64,000 nt of DNA from Rahnella bonaserana (GCF_019049675.1 NZ_JAFMOW010000061.1:62001-126000); one strand, 5' to 3'; counted from the first letter of the stretch, positions 51,604 to 61,483 are shown. Notes: generated by a model not told the origin, from the sequence alone. Numbers and translations: made by a program.

Positions 51604-52476
51604 TTACAGATTAACCTTACGGTTAAATTTTGATGGAGAATCAACCAGCACACCATCAGCACCTAACTGTACTGCCTGCTGATAATCTTCAGGCGTATTG
51701 ATATTGAAAAGTATGATATGGGCTCCTGATTTGGCATGAAAACATTTCATGGCATTTTCATCCCAGATGAGTGTAGAGGGTGAATGTCCTTCTCCAAGGG
51801 TGAACTTTTCAGCCACATCAACCTCACGCTTCAATTCTAATCCATACCAGCGTTCCGCACTTTCCTCTGAACTGATACCACACTGATGAGCCAGCAGAAT
51901 ATTGGCCAGCGTTGTTCGTGTGTGATCCCTGCTGATAAAACGCTGAACATCTTTTGGTAATGCATTCAGGTATTTTTCATCCGTTGAATATACACGGGTT
52001 CTTTGCAAGCTTTTTGTGTCACGGAGCACCTTTCCCAGCGCTTTTGCAAGCGTGTCCGGTGAGGCGTCAGGAGATTTGATATCGATAAAGAATTTCGTTT
52101 TTGGCCATTTCGTTAAGACACTTTCTAACGTCGGAATAGAAATCCCTTTATTTCTGTAAAGGAAGTCAGGTGCACCATAGTAATACCCTGCATCAGCAGT
52201 GGCTAACTGATCTGCATTGAAGGATGAAACCGGACCCGTATAATTAGTCAGCGTTTTTAAATCAGAGGGCCGATACAATACAGGTATTTCATCTTTGCTC
52301 ATCTGAACGGTTATCCAGACAGCATCTGCATTATTTTGCAGCGCTTTTGTGATGGCTAAAACAGTATTTTCCGGTGCATCCCCTGTTCCTCCGCGATGCG
52401 CTATTATTTCGGGGCTGGCACAGACTTGCGTGGCAACAGCAAGGAAAAACAATGTTGACAGTAATTTTTTACACAT
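51604..52476 (-). CDS. Secreted glycerophosphodiester-phosphodiesterase-like protein, catalytic residues changed
   Basis: 290 residues with a signal peptide (LLSTLFFLAVATQVCA), CGGAGA before the ATG. GDPD-fold landmarks: IIAHRGGTGDAPENT (the first His and Glu kept), IPTLESVL, KTKFFIDIKSP and a C-terminal GADGVLVDSP. The usual metal pair E-x-D appears as W-I-T (AVWITVQMSKD), and the catalytic HD is YRPSD. The protein may thus be an inactive or altered GDPD. It lies directly behind the ispG pseudogene on the same strand. Confidence 0.8.
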   Translation of the reverse strand: MCKKLLSTLFFLAVATQVCASPEIIAHRGGTGDAPENTVLAITKALQNNADAVWITVQMSKDEIPVLYRPSDLKTLTNYTGPVSSFNADQLATADAGYYYGAPDFLYRNKGISIPTLESVLTKWPKTKFFIDIKSPDASPDTLAKALGKVLRDTKSLQRTRVYSTDEKYLNALPKDVQRFISRDHTRTTLANILLAHQCGISSEESAERWYGLELKREVDVAEKFTLGEGHSPSTLIWDENAMKCFHAKSGAHIILFNINTPEDYQQAVQLGADGVLVDSPSKFNRKVNL

Positions 52477-52557
52477 ATAATCTCCGTATACTAAATTGAT
52501 CCATTATTTTCAAATAAGACTCACTGCAGGGAATACTCTATATCTTCAACCCTGATG

Positions 52558-53654
52558 TTATTTTTCATTCATCATCGCGACTCTGGCGCGTATTTTATTT
52601 TCAAGTTGATCAATTATTTTATCATTGTCAAAACGTTCTTTTTGACGCACTCCTCCCTCATAAAAACTGCTTTTGTTATGGCCTCCCGCAACCCCTAGCG
52701 TTGATACTAATGCTTCACCCGGACCATTCACGACACACCCGATAATTGAAACATCCATTGGCAGGGTAATATCTTCCAGACGCTGTTCCAGTTCATTAAC
52801 TGTTTTAATCACATCGAATTCCTGCCGGGAACAAGTTGGACAGGCAATAAAGTTAATACCACGGGAGCGAATACGCAGAGATTTTAAAATATCGAATCCT
52901 ACCTTCACTTCTTCGACAGGGTCAGCGGCGAGAGAGACGCGCAGGGTATCGCCAATCCCCTCTGACAGCAGCATGCCAAGTCCAATCGCCGATTTTACGG
53001 AACCACTGCGTAATCCGCCTGCTTCAGTGATCCCCAGATGCAGAGGTTGTACAATTTGTGCGGCCAGCAGACGGTATGACTGTACCGCCAGAAAAACATC
53101 TGACGCTTTTACACTGATTTTAAACATATCAAAATTCAGGCGATCCAGAATATCTACATGTCGCATTGCAGACTCCAGCAAGGCTTCCGGTGTGGGTTCG
53201 CCATACTTTTCCTGAATATCTTTTTCCAGTGAACCACCATTGATGCCGATACGAATGGGTATATTTTTATCGCGAGCGCAATCAACGACTGAGCGAATAC
53301 GGGCTTCATTACCAATATTGCCGGGGTTTATTCTCAGACAATCAGCGCCATATTTTGCGACCTGCAACGCTATCCGATAGTCAAAATGGATATCAGCAAT
53401 TAACGGAACCTCTACTTGCTCTTTAATCTTTCTAAATGCCTCCGCCGCATCCATAGTGGGAACGGATACACGGACAATATCTGCCCCTGCTTTTTCCAGA
53501 GCATTAATCTGGCTTACCGTGCCCCGACATCATTGGTGTTGGTATTGGTCATCGACTGTACTGTTATTGGTGAATCTCCGCCAACAGGCACCTTGCCCAC
53601 ATAGAGTAATGTTGATTTACGTCTTACGATTGGACTTTTTTGGGCATCGTTCAA
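52558..53654 (-). pseudogene. ispG: Second ispG (gcpE) copy, frameshifted
   Basis: Together the two frames give a nearly full-length IspG: a TTG start at 53652-53654 (after AAGGATAT), [16 protein letters not shown] and [13 protein letters not shown], then in another frame [30 protein letters not shown] to the end. One base is missing at 53518-53528. The Fe-S cysteines ([17 protein letters not shown]) are intact. IspG makes HMBPP in the MEP pathway and is essential, so the working gene must be elsewhere. The open part from 53454 (298 residues) lacks the first 70 residues and should be inactive. Confidence 0.85.
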
Positions 53655-54020
53655 GGGATATATCCTTATAAATAAAAAATCAGGGAAATTTAAAAAACAC
53701 TTCCGAATGAAAGTTTATTCTACGTGCTTCAGTGGATTGACCTATACCGATAAATGTTAATATTTTAAGGTGAATCTCAAAAATAACATGTTCTTCTTTA
53801 TTTTTCGTTTTGAAAAGCTTACCCAAAAGGTATCAATAATCTTGCTGGTCTTTATCACTATCACTTATGTTTCGTCGTAGTCTTATGCGCATGGCATTTC
53901 TATTTTAGCTATTTGATTATTTAATTTTGTTGTTTTACATCCCTGTAACACTCGTGAATAGTGAACGCATCACCTCACGGTCATCACCACTTAAAATAAG
54001 AATGCAGGGTAAAAATAATA
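53655..54020. other. AT-rich intergenic stretch without genes
   Basis: 366 bp between divergent ispG pseudogene and ABC importer operon. Much lower GC than both sides, no frame with a ribosome site. It should contain the importer promoter, which I cannot place with confidence. Confidence 0.4.
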
Positions 54021-54953
54021 ATGATGAAACATAGCGTAACCATCACCGCCACCGCCATCGCGGCAATATTAAGTTTTTCATCAGCAGCATACGCCGCGCC
54101 AGGTATTGATCTGGTGGCGAATGAAACCCCGATTAATACGCCAAAAAGCCCGGAAGCCGTGGCAAAGATCCCGGCAAATTTTAAGTTTGTCGAACCGGGC
54201 ACACTGACCGTGGCACTGGCGGTACTCGGCAGCGCCCCGCCGTTCGGGTTGTATGCCCGTGATAACAAAACCGTGATCGGCAGCGAAGCAGACATCGCGC
54301 GGCTGGTGGCGGATGGTTTAGGTCTGAAACTCAAAGTGGTGCCTGCTTCATGGGAAGACTGGCCGCTGGGCGTAACGTCAGGGAAATATGACGCCGCCAT
54401 CTACAACATCACTGTCACTAAAGATCGCAAAACTAAGTTTGATTTCGCCACCTATCGTCAGGACACGCTGGGCTTTTACGTGAAAAGCGACAGCAAAATC
54501 ACGTCCATTACTTCTGCACCGGATATCGCCGGTAAACGCATCATTGTCGGTTCCGGCACCAATCAGGAAGCCGTTTTGCTGGCCTGGGACAAAGAGAATC
54601 AGGCTAAAGGATTACCGGCGCTGAAACCGCAATATGTCACTGACGACGCCGCCGCCACGCTGGCGATCCAGTCCGGCCGCGCCGACGCCACTTTCGGGCC
54701 AAACGTCACCGGTGCGTATAAAGCATTGCTGACCGGCAAAACCAAACTGGTCGGCACCGTGCCGGGCGGCTGGCCGAAAACGGCCAATATCGCGGTGACG
54801 CTGAAAAAAGGTAACGGACTGGTGGATGCCGTGCAGGCGTCGCTCAACAGCGCCATTGCCAGCGGGGCTTATATCAAAGTGCTGGATCGCTGGGGTGAAA
54901 GCGTCGAAAAAATCGATCATTCAGAAATTAACCCGCCGGGACTGGGCGATTAA
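54021..54953 (+). CDS. Amino-acid ABC transporter, periplasmic substrate-binding protein
   Basis: 310 residues (ATG 54024 also possible). Signal peptide TITATAIAAILSFSSAAYAAP; type II binding-protein fold of the SBP_bac_3 family: IGSEADIARLVADGLGLKL, VTSGKYDAAIYNITVTKDR, FDFATYRQDTLGFYV and KRIIVGSGTNQEAVLL. Such proteins bind polar amino acids or cystine-like compounds. First gene of a four-gene operon with GNAT, permease and ATPase, as in the Bacillus yxeMNO/ytmJKLMN systems for sulphur amino acids. Confidence 0.9.
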   Translation: MMKHSVTITATAIAAILSFSSAAYAAPGIDLVANETPINTPKSPEAVAKIPANFKFVEPGTLTVALAVLGSAPPFGLYARDNKTVIGSEADIARLVADGLGLKLKVVPASWEDWPLGVTSGKYDAAIYNITVTKDRKTKFDFATYRQDTLGFYVKSDSKITSITSAPDIAGKRIIVGSGTNQEAVLLAWDKENQAKGLPALKPQYVTDDAAATLAIQSGRADATFGPNVTGAYKALLTGKTKLVGTVPGGWPKTANIAVTLKKGNGLVDAVQASLNSAIASGAYIKVLDRWGESVEKIDHSEINPPGLGD

Positions 54954-54968
54954 TCAGAGGACGCCACG

Positions 54969-55472
54969 ATGAGCGAAGACGTATTTATCCAGACCGTAGC
55001 GGAAGACCCGCTGATTGCGCCGGTAATTCAGGGTTTATTCGGCGAATACCGTGAACGTTACGGCGACTATTTTGCCAGCAAGGAACCTGAGGATGACAGC
55101 GTGTTCGCCCGGCCCGACGGTGCATTTATTGTCCTGCTGAGAAACGGCGCGCCCATTGCGATGGGCGCGTATAAGCGGTACGACGCCGACACCGCCGAGC
55201 TGAAACGCATCTGGACGCACCGGTCGCTGCGCCGTCAGGGGCTGGCACAGAAAATATTGCATGAACTGGAACGCCGCGCTGCCGCTTACGGTTATCGTCA
55301 GGTGTTTCTCACCACCGGTTTCCGCCAGCCGGAAGCGGTCGGGTTGTACTTATCTCACGGTTATCAGCCGCAGTTCGATACGCGACTGGATCCGGAGGTG
55401 TATTCAAGACCACCTTATGACGGTCGTCTGCCGTTCACCAAAAAACTGACCGCCGACGTTCCTGTGTCGTAA
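54969..55472 (+). CDS. GNAT-family N-acetyltransferase
   Basis: 167 residues, AGAGGA 7 nt upstream. The acetyl-CoA motif is clear: AELKRIWTHRSLRRQGLAQKIL (R/Q-x-x-G-x-G/A) followed by FLTTGFRQPEAVGLYLSHGY. Its place inside an amino-acid ABC operon parallels YxeL/SndA-type acetyltransferases, which N-acetylate S-substituted cysteine before monooxygenase cleavage; the M20 deacetylase would later remove the acetyl group. The substrate is inferred. Confidence 0.87.
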   Translation: MSEDVFIQTVAEDPLIAPVIQGLFGEYRERYGDYFASKEPEDDSVFARPDGAFIVLLRNGAPIAMGAYKRYDADTAELKRIWTHRSLRRQGLAQKILHELERRAAAYGYRQVFLTTGFRQPEAVGLYLSHGYQPQFDTRLDPEVYSRPPYDGRLPFTKKLTADVPVS

Positions 55473-55499
55473 TCAGCAGCAAACAGAAAGAGAAAGACT

Positions 55500-56417
55500 A
55501 TGAGCGAAAATGCCCCTTCATCTGTGAATCATCCCCCGCTGAAAGTGGTGCCGGCACGCTATCCGTGGCGGCTGGCCGGTGCCGTCTTTTCGGCGTTTAT
55601 TCTGCTCGGGATTATTCAGTCGATTGCGACAAATTCCCGCTGGGAATGGGGCGTGTTCCGGCAATGGTTTTTTGATCCGGTGATTTTATCGGGTCTGGGC
55701 AAGACACTGTTACTCACTCTGCTCGGCACCCTGTTTGGCGTAATTTTCGGCACGGCTCTCGCCCTCGCCCGGCTGTCGAAATCTTATCTGCTGAATGCGC
55801 TGGCCTGGGGCTACATCTGGCTGTTCCGTTCCCTGCCGCTGTTGCTGGTATTGATCATCCTCTACAACTTTTCCTATCTGTACGACAACCTGTCACTGGG
55901 CATTCCGTTCACCACAATCTCCTTTTTCAGCACGCCAACCGTTGATTTGCTGGATCAGTTTTCAGTTGCCGTTCTCGGCCTTTCGCTGGTGCAATCTGCC
56001 TATACGGCAGAGATTATCCGCGGCGGGATTTTAGGCGTTGAGCACGGGCAGCATGAAGCCGCCGCTGCGCTGGGATTACCGGCTTACCGTCGCACCTTCC
56101 GTATTATTTTGCCGCAGGCGCTGCGCTCCATTCTGCCGACCGGTTTTAATGAAGTGATTAGCCTGGCGAAGGGCACGTCGATTGTGTATGTGCTGTCGAT
56201 GCCCGAACTGTTTTATACCGTGCAGGTGATTTACAACCGCACGCAGCAGGTGATTCCGTTGCTGATGGTGGCGACGATCTGGTACCTGCTGATCACCACC
56301 GTGCTGTCAGTGTTGCAGTATTACGTCGAACGTTATTTCTCCCGCGGCACCGTTCGTCAGGTCGCGCCGACTCCGTTGCAGCGTCTGCGTCAGTGGCGCG
56401 TCGCCCGTCCTCAGTAA
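55500..56417 (+). CDS. Amino-acid ABC transporter permease
   Basis: 305 residues with five to six membrane helices. HisMQ-type features: GLGKTLLLTLLGTLFGVIFGTALALARLS, SLPLLLVLIILYNF, and the EAA loop HGQHEAAAALGLPAYRTF-like segment (HEAAAALGLPAYRRTFRIIL) that contacts the ATPase. Only one permease gene is present, so the channel is probably a homodimer. Confidence 0.9.
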   Translation: MSENAPSSVNHPPLKVVPARYPWRLAGAVFSAFILLGIIQSIATNSRWEWGVFRQWFFDPVILSGLGKTLLLTLLGTLFGVIFGTALALARLSKSYLLNALAWGYIWLFRSLPLLLVLIILYNFSYLYDNLSLGIPFTTISFFSTPTVDLLDQFSVAVLGLSLVQSAYTAEIIRGGILGVEHGQHEAAAALGLPAYRRTFRIILPQALRSILPTGFNEVISLAKGTSIVYVLSMPELFYTVQVIYNRTQQVIPLLMVATIWYLLITTVLSVLQYYVERYFSRGTVRQVAPTPLQRLRQWRVARPQ

Positions 56418-56429
56418 AGGGAAAATCCT

Positions 56430-57275
56430 ATGTCCGAAGCCTTTGATTTATTCGTTAACCGCCCGGCAGATGCTCCCGCAGAACCCCTGTTTGTGCATAA
56501 ACCACACAGCGCGACTGTCGGGCGCATCGACATCAGCAATCTGAGTAAATATTACGGCGCACACAAGGCGCTGGATAACGTCAGTCTGAGCATCGAGCCG
56601 GGCACGGTGACGGTGATCCTCGGCCCTTCCGGCTCGGGTAAATCCACCCTGCTGCGTACCATTAATCATCTGGAACGGGTTGATGAAGGTTTTATCCAGA
56701 TTGATGGCGATTACATCGGTTACCGGCGCAAGGGCGACACGCTGTACGAACTGAAAGAACGCGCCATTCTCAAGCAACGCACTCATGTCGGGTATGTGTT
56801 CCAGAATTTCAATTTATTCCCGCACATGACCGTGCTGGATAACATTATCGAAGCGCCGGTGGTGCATGGATTGCTGAGCCGCAAACAGGCCATCGCCCGT
56901 GCGTATGAACTGCTCGACACCGTCGGCCTGCGTGAAAAAGCACTGGCGTGGCCGCGCCATCTTTCAGGCGGACAGCAGCAGCGTATCGCCATTGCCCGCG
57001 CGCTGGCACTGAATCCGAAAGTCATGTTATTTGATGAACCCACGTCAGCGCTGGATCCCGAACTGGTCGGCGAGGTGCTGGATGTGATCAGAAAGCTGGC
57101 GCAGTCAGGTGTCACGCTGGTGGTAGTGACCCATGAAATTGGCTTCGCCCGTCAGGTGGCCGATCAGGTGGTGTTTATGGTGGATGGCGCGGTGGTGGAA
57201 ACCGGCAGCGCGGCGCAGGTGCTCGACCGTCCACGCCATGCACGTACCCGCAGGTTTCTGGAAAAAGTGCTGTAA
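56430..57275 (+). CDS. Amino-acid ABC transporter ATP-binding protein
   Basis: 281 residues. Walker A GPSGSGKST, Q-loop GYVFQNFNLFPHMTV, signature LSGGQQQR, Walker B VMLFDEPTSALDPE and H-loop VVTHEIGFARQ are all intact, as in the GlnQ/HisP group. An unusual 35-residue N-terminal extension precedes the usual start (ISNLSKYYGAHKALD). Last gene of the operon; a terminator follows. Confidence 0.92.
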   Translation: MSEAFDLFVNRPADAPAEPLFVHKPHSATVGRIDISNLSKYYGAHKALDNVSLSIEPGTVTVILGPSGSGKSTLLRTINHLERVDEGFIQIDGDYIGYRRKGDTLYELKERAILKQRTHVGYVFQNFNLFPHMTVLDNIIEAPVVHGLLSRKQAIARAYELLDTVGLREKALAWPRHLSGGQQQRIAIARALALNPKVMLFDEPTSALDPELVGEVLDVIRKLAQSGVTLVVVTHEIGFARQVADQVVFMVDGAVVETGSAAQVLDRPRHARTRRFLEKVL

Positions 57276-57304
57276 ATAGGGCTGGCTGGTGATTTTCACA
57301 GAGG

Positions 57305-57334
57305 AAAGCCCGGACAGCCGCCGGGCTTTTTTTA
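57305..57334 (+). terminator. Terminator of the ABC importer operon
   Basis: 9-bp stem AAAGCCCGG / CCGGGCTTT with a 7-nt loop and a run of seven Ts (57327-57333). Confidence 0.88.
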
Positions 57335-57351
57335 CGGAAACAAGGGAGGAA

Positions 57352-58140
57352 TTATGAGTACGCGTGCAGAGTATGTTTACACAGTTCTGAACGCACGCAA
57401 TCCTCTTTGCCAAACTGAATGATGCCGACCATCTCGTCTTCTTCGAAGCGGGACATTGCATCGCTGAGCCCCGATACTACGCCGCGTGGTAAATCGCACT
57501 GGGTAATATCACCGTTAACTATCACCGTCACGTTTTCACCGAGACGGGTCAGGAACATTTTCATCTGACTGGCCGTGACATTCTGGGCTTCATCCAGAAT
57601 AACCACTGCATTTTCGAAAGTACGCCCGCGCATATAAGCGAATGGCGCAATTTCAACTTTGCCTATTTCCGGTCGCAAGCAATATTGCAGGAATGATGAG
57701 CCCAGGCGACGTAATAAGATGTCGTAAACCGGACGGAAATAAGGCGCGAACTTCTCAGAAATATCACCAGGTAAGAAACCGAGATCTTCATCGGCCTGCA
57801 ATACCGGACGCGTCACAATAATCCTGTCAATTTCTTTGTGAATTAATGCCTCTGCCGCTTTCGCAGCGCTGATAAATGTTTTGCCGCAGCCTGCTTCGCC
57901 GGTGGCAAAAATTAACTGCTTATTCTCTATGGCTGATAAGTAATGACCTTGAGCTTCAGTACGCGCTTCGATGACGGAAGTATCGCGACTGTCGCGAGCC
58001 ATTCCGATCGATTCCAAACCGCCCATCTGTACCAATGACGTCACAGACTCTTCCTCGCGCTGGCGGTGACTGCGTGAATCATTACGAATAACACGTTTTG
58101 CTTCACGACGAGCTTTGATCACTGCTTTCTGTCTTCCCAT
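57352..58140 (-). CDS. phoH: PhoH-family P-loop ATPase
   Basis: 262 residues, AAGGTG before the ATG. A basic N-terminus, then the PhoH core: Walker A GEAGCGKT at 81-88, VTRPVLQADEDLGFLPGD, FAYMRGRTFENAVVILDEAQN (Walker B) and FLTRLGENVTVIVNGDITQ. The length equals that of enterobacterial PhoH, a cytosolic phosphate-starvation-inducible protein linked to RNA metabolism. No clear Pho box was found in the upstream 80 bp. Confidence 0.93.
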   Translation of the reverse strand: MGRQKAVIKARREAKRVIRNDSRSHRQREEESVTSLVQMGGLESIGMARDSRDTSVIEARTEAQGHYLSAIENKQLIFATGEAGCGKTFISAAKAAEALIHKEIDRIIVTRPVLQADEDLGFLPGDISEKFAPYFRPVYDILLRRLGSSFLQYCLRPEIGKVEIAPFAYMRGRTFENAVVILDEAQNVTASQMKMFLTRLGENVTVIVNGDITQCDLPRGVVSGLSDAMSRFEEDEMVGIIQFGKEDCVRSELCKHTLHAYS

Positions 58141-58822
58141 AGTGGCACCTTACAGTTTGATTCACTTAACGCTAAGGCATAATGCCCGCACGGTTATGTT
58201 TCACTAACAAATGAGGTTTTGGTCTCCTTTTAGACCAAGTAGAGCCAATGAATAACGTGAAGAGGAAAATAAACCCCGGGGACTGGATAATAATCTCCTG
58301 GTTGTTTTCTGTTCACGAGGAGGCATTGTCAATGTCGTCAATAATGACAAACCGCTGAACCATAAAATGAAATATCCAGGATAAAAGCCAGTGATATTCA
58401 CATCATTTCTGTCAACACTTGAAGGGTCAGTTAAAGAACAGGGTTGAAGTTGCGTGGATGATGTTTTTTGTAAAAAACGGTAGGAATAAACTGAAAATGA
58501 TGGCGTTAATATTGGAGAGTCGGTGGCCTTGCCCTCGTTTGCATTTAAGCGACAACAACGAGTGAAGGAGTAAAACATGTTATTTTCGATCACCAGCCCA
58601 AACATGGACTTTACCATTCGCGCTCCCCGCAGTGTTATTAACGGCACCTGCCGTACACCTTGTGAAAACTTGTCTTGTACATCTTAAAAAGTATCGCTTT
58701 ATAATTTCAGTATAATGACAGCTGAAATATTTGCGTTACCAAAATGTAAAAAAGTTTGTGGCTGACGTCAATAGGATCACGCGGATCTTTTTCAGATCCT
58801 CCGCTGGCACGCATAATTTTCC
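58141..58822. other. Intergenic stretch between phoH and the amidase gene
   Basis: 682 bp. Apart from the small gene at 58577 I see nothing convincing: a 147-codon minus frame (58204-58647) has no ribosome site and no family resemblance. An AT-rich part at 58690-58760 could hold a promoter. Confidence 0.4.
58577..58687 (+). CDS. Possible 36-residue small protein
   Basis: ATG 58577 follows GAAGGAG by 7 nt, an excellent initiation site, and a stop comes after 36 codons (MLFSITSPNMDFTIRAPRSV ... ending CRTPCENLSCTS). The C-terminus has three cysteines in 11 residues. No family recognised. Alternatively a leader peptide, or chance. Confidence 0.4.
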   Translation: MLFSITSPNMDFTIRAPRSVINGTCRTPCENLSCTS

Positions 58823-59980
58823 TCAGCTCAGCAGATTATTTTTCTTTTCATTGATGAAGTAACTGTTAATGCCATCCGCCAGCGCACGGGCCATTTTCTC
58901 CTGGAAGACCGGTTCCCCGAGCAGTTTTTCTTCCTGCTTATTGGTGATGAAAGAGGTTTCCACCAGCACAGAGGGAATGCGTGGCGATTTCAAAACCGCA
59001 AAACCTGCCTGCTCCGGATGCGGGCTGTGCATGTGATGGACTTTGACAATATTCTCGGCAAGATGAGTGCCAAATTCCATGCTGCGGTGAATGGTTTCGT
59101 GCTGGTCGAGATCAAACAGCGTTTCTTTAAGATATTGATCATCCGTCTTAAAATCGTTGTCGTACAGCACGTCTGCGCTGTTTTCACTTTGCGATAAATA
59201 CCGCGCCATCGCGCTGCCTGCGCCGTGCTCTGACAGGGCAAATACCGACGCGCCCGACACCTGATCGTTGGTAAAACCGTCGGCGTGAATGGAAATAAAC
59301 AGGTCCGCCTGGTGCTGATGCGCCAGACTGACGCGGTGATACAGCGGGATAAACACGTCGTCCTGGCGTGTCAGCACCGCGTGAATACCGTGCTGTTGGT
59401 CCAGCAACGTTTGCAGCCGTCTTGCGATGTGCAGCACCACATGTTTTTCGTAAGTGCCTTCGTTACCGATCGCCCCCGGATCCTTACCACCATGACCGGG
59501 ATCGATCATCACCAGCAGGGGTTTCTCTGCGTGCGGTGTGGTGGCCGTAACGGGGATTGCCTGCGGAAAATTTTGCGCGGCATTCTGTTCAGTGACCGAG
59601 ACTTTCAGCACGCCATTCTCCGTGCTGCGCGTAATCACCGGTTTACCCTTCACCTGCAACACAATACGCGCCACCTCCGGGCTGAAATGAGCAATGCGCC
59701 CTTCTGCCACCCACGGGAATTTCTGCCGCACCACAGTAAGCGCATGTTCCAGTTCTGGCGGGAACGACACCATCGGCATGTCGATCACCACCCGCTCCGG
59801 CGCGCTGAGCACAAACACGCGACAACGCTTATCCGCTGCCGGTAATTCCAGGTGGATCTGACTGGCATCCGACGTCATGGTGATGCGCACCGCCTTTTGC
59901 GCAGCGTAAAGCCGCGGTGCCGTCAGCGACAGTCCGATACCGAAAATCAGCAGTTTTCTGCGGGAATAATTGATGGTCAT
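58823..59980 (-). CDS. amiC: N-acetylmuramoyl-L-alanine amidase, AmiC-type
   Basis: 385 residues from ATG 59978-59980 (frame open to 60013). N-terminal twin-arginine signal SRRKLLIFGIGLSL, an AMIN domain (about 28-140, VRITMTSDASQIHLEL), then an Amidase_3 catalytic domain: VMIDPGHGGKDPGAIG, the zinc Glu region GNEGTYEKHVVLHIA, LFISIHADG, and SVLVETSFITNKQEE. It cleaves septal peptidoglycan in the periplasm for daughter-cell separation. The AMIN domain favours AmiC over AmiA. Confidence 0.88.
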   Translation of the reverse strand: MTINYSRRKLLIFGIGLSLTAPRLYAAQKAVRITMTSDASQIHLELPAADKRCRVFVLSAPERVVIDMPMVSFPPELEHALTVVRQKFPWVAEGRIAHFSPEVARIVLQVKGKPVITRSTENGVLKVSVTEQNAAQNFPQAIPVTATTPHAEKPLLVMIDPGHGGKDPGAIGNEGTYEKHVVLHIARRLQTLLDQQHGIHAVLTRQDDVFIPLYHRVSLAHQHQADLFISIHADGFTNDQVSGASVFALSEHGAGSAMARYLSQSENSADVLYDNDFKTDDQYLKETLFDLDQHETIHRSMEFGTHLAENIVKVHHMHSPHPEQAGFAVLKSPRIPSVLVETSFITNKQEEKLLGEPVFQEKMARALADGINSYFINEKKNNLLS

Positions 59981-60187
59981 AGCAATCTCAGAGAAGGCGT
60001 CGTGATAAATCATTTTCGCGATTTATCATCATGACATTACTGAGATTTTCAGGAATGAAGCGGAGTATTAACAGGTCGTGAATTGCGTAACCAGGCGTAA
60101 AAAGGATTTCAGGATTGAGTTCCTCATTTGCAGCTGAGGAACAGGCTGTCGTTCTGCTCCCTCCCCTGCGAAGGGGAAGGAAGAAAA

Positions 60188-61483
60188 TTACGCTTCAATT
60201 AATGATTGTCCGAGGTAATGACTTTCATCTTTATTCCCCGGTAAGGTGAAGAAAAAGCCTCCGCCATTCGGTCGGATATATTCTTCCAGCGCTTCGCCAT
60301 TCAGGCGTTTCTGCACCGTCAGAAATCCTTTTTCCAGGTCATGCTGATAACAGACAAAAATCAGCCCCATTTCCAGCTGGCCGGAATTGGTCACACCCAG
60401 CGAATAACTGTAACCACGGCGCAGCATCAGGTTGTCGTCAGTTTCCCTGGTGCGCGGATTCGCCAGCCTGATATGCGCGTCCAGCGGGATCACTTTGCCT
60501 TCCGGGTCCTTGGTGTAATCGGGCACATCGTGCTCTTTTTCCATACCCAGTGGCGCGCCGCTGGCTTTATGGCGACCAAAAATGGATTGCTGTTCCTGCA
60601 ACGGCGTGCGGTCCCAGAATTCTACCTTGAACGGGATCAGACGAGTGGCCTGATAACTGCCGCCGAGCGTCCACGCCGGTTCGCCCTGATCTGACGTCAC
60701 CCAGATGGCTTTATCCATCAGCGGCTTGTCTCTGGAATCAGGATTGGCTGTGCCGTCTTTGAATCCCAGCAGGTTAATCGGCGTCTCTTTGCCCTGACTG
60801 CGCGCGGCATGGGAAGAAATAAAGCCGTCACGGCGCCAGCGCACGCTGAGTAAATCCGGCGTGTATTTGATGATGTCGCGCAATGCGTGAACCACGGTAT
60901 CGCTGTTGTTGGCGCAGATTTGCAATGACAGGTCACCGTGACACAATTTCGCATCGAGGGAGTCATTCGGAAAACGCGTCATGCGCTGTAATTTCAGTGG
61001 CTTATGCGGTGCCAGTCCAAAGCGTTCATCAAACAGCGATTCGCCAACGGACAATGTCATGGTCAGATTATCGGGATAAATTTCAGCGCCCATTACCCCG
61101 GAATCCATCGGCGGGAATTTAGGATCGAGAGATGGCGCGGTGCCGCCGGTGGTCAGAAAAGCAAAACGGGAATCCAGCAGACGAAATAAACGCTCCAGAT
61201 CCGCTTTATTGGTGGCCAGCACGTCAAAGGATACCAGCATCATCGAGGCCTGCTGCGGCGTTAAAATTCCCGCCTGATGTTCGCCATAATACGGTTGCTT
61301 GCCCCAGCGTTCGTCGGGGGAAACGGTGCCTGGCGTATATTCTTTTTTGGCTCCGGGTGTTTTCTCAGCCTGCGCAGTCGCTGCGCCGCCCAGGGCAAAT
61401 GCCCCGCCTAACAATCCCACGCCTTTTAACAAGCTGCGGCGGGAAGAAGAAATGTCGTCCTGATTATTGTTTTTGTGACTCAT
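60188..61483 (-). CDS. efeB: EfeB, Dyp-type deferrochelatase/peroxidase
   Basis: 431 residues with a Tat signal ([27 protein letters not shown]). Dyp-type peroxidase motifs: [16 protein letters not shown] (GxxDG), the proximal heme His in the [13 protein letters not shown] region, and the C-terminal [10 protein letters not shown] with [14 protein letters not shown]. The periplasmic protein extracts or oxidises ferrous iron for the EfeUOB importer. Third gene of the operon; CGAGGC before the ATG. Confidence 0.95.
   Translation of the reverse strand: MSHKNNNQDDISSSRRSLLKGVGLLGGAFALGGAATAQAEKTPGAKKEYTPGTVSPDERWGKQPYYGEHQAGILTPQQASMMLVSFDVLATNKADLERLFRLLDSRFAFLTTGGTAPSLDPKFPPMDSGVMGAEIYPDNLTMTLSVGESLFDERFGLAPHKPLKLQRMTRFPNDSLDAKLCHGDLSLQICANNSDTVVHALRDIIKYTPDLLSVRWRRDGFISSHAARSQGKETPINLLGFKDGTANPDSRDKPLMDKAIWVTSDQGEPAWTLGGSYQATRLIPFKVEFWDRTPLQEQQSIFGRHKASGAPLGMEKEHDVPDYTKDPEGKVIPLDAHIRLANPRTRETDDNLMLRRGYSYSLGVTNSGQLEMGLIFVCYQHDLEKGFLTVQKRLNGEALEEYIRPNGGGFFFTLPGNKDESHYLGQSLIEA

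Noticed and set aside
58204-58647. 147-codon minus frame between phoH and the amidase
   Set aside because: No ribosome site; residue composition is random-like; a better small frame lies on the other strand.
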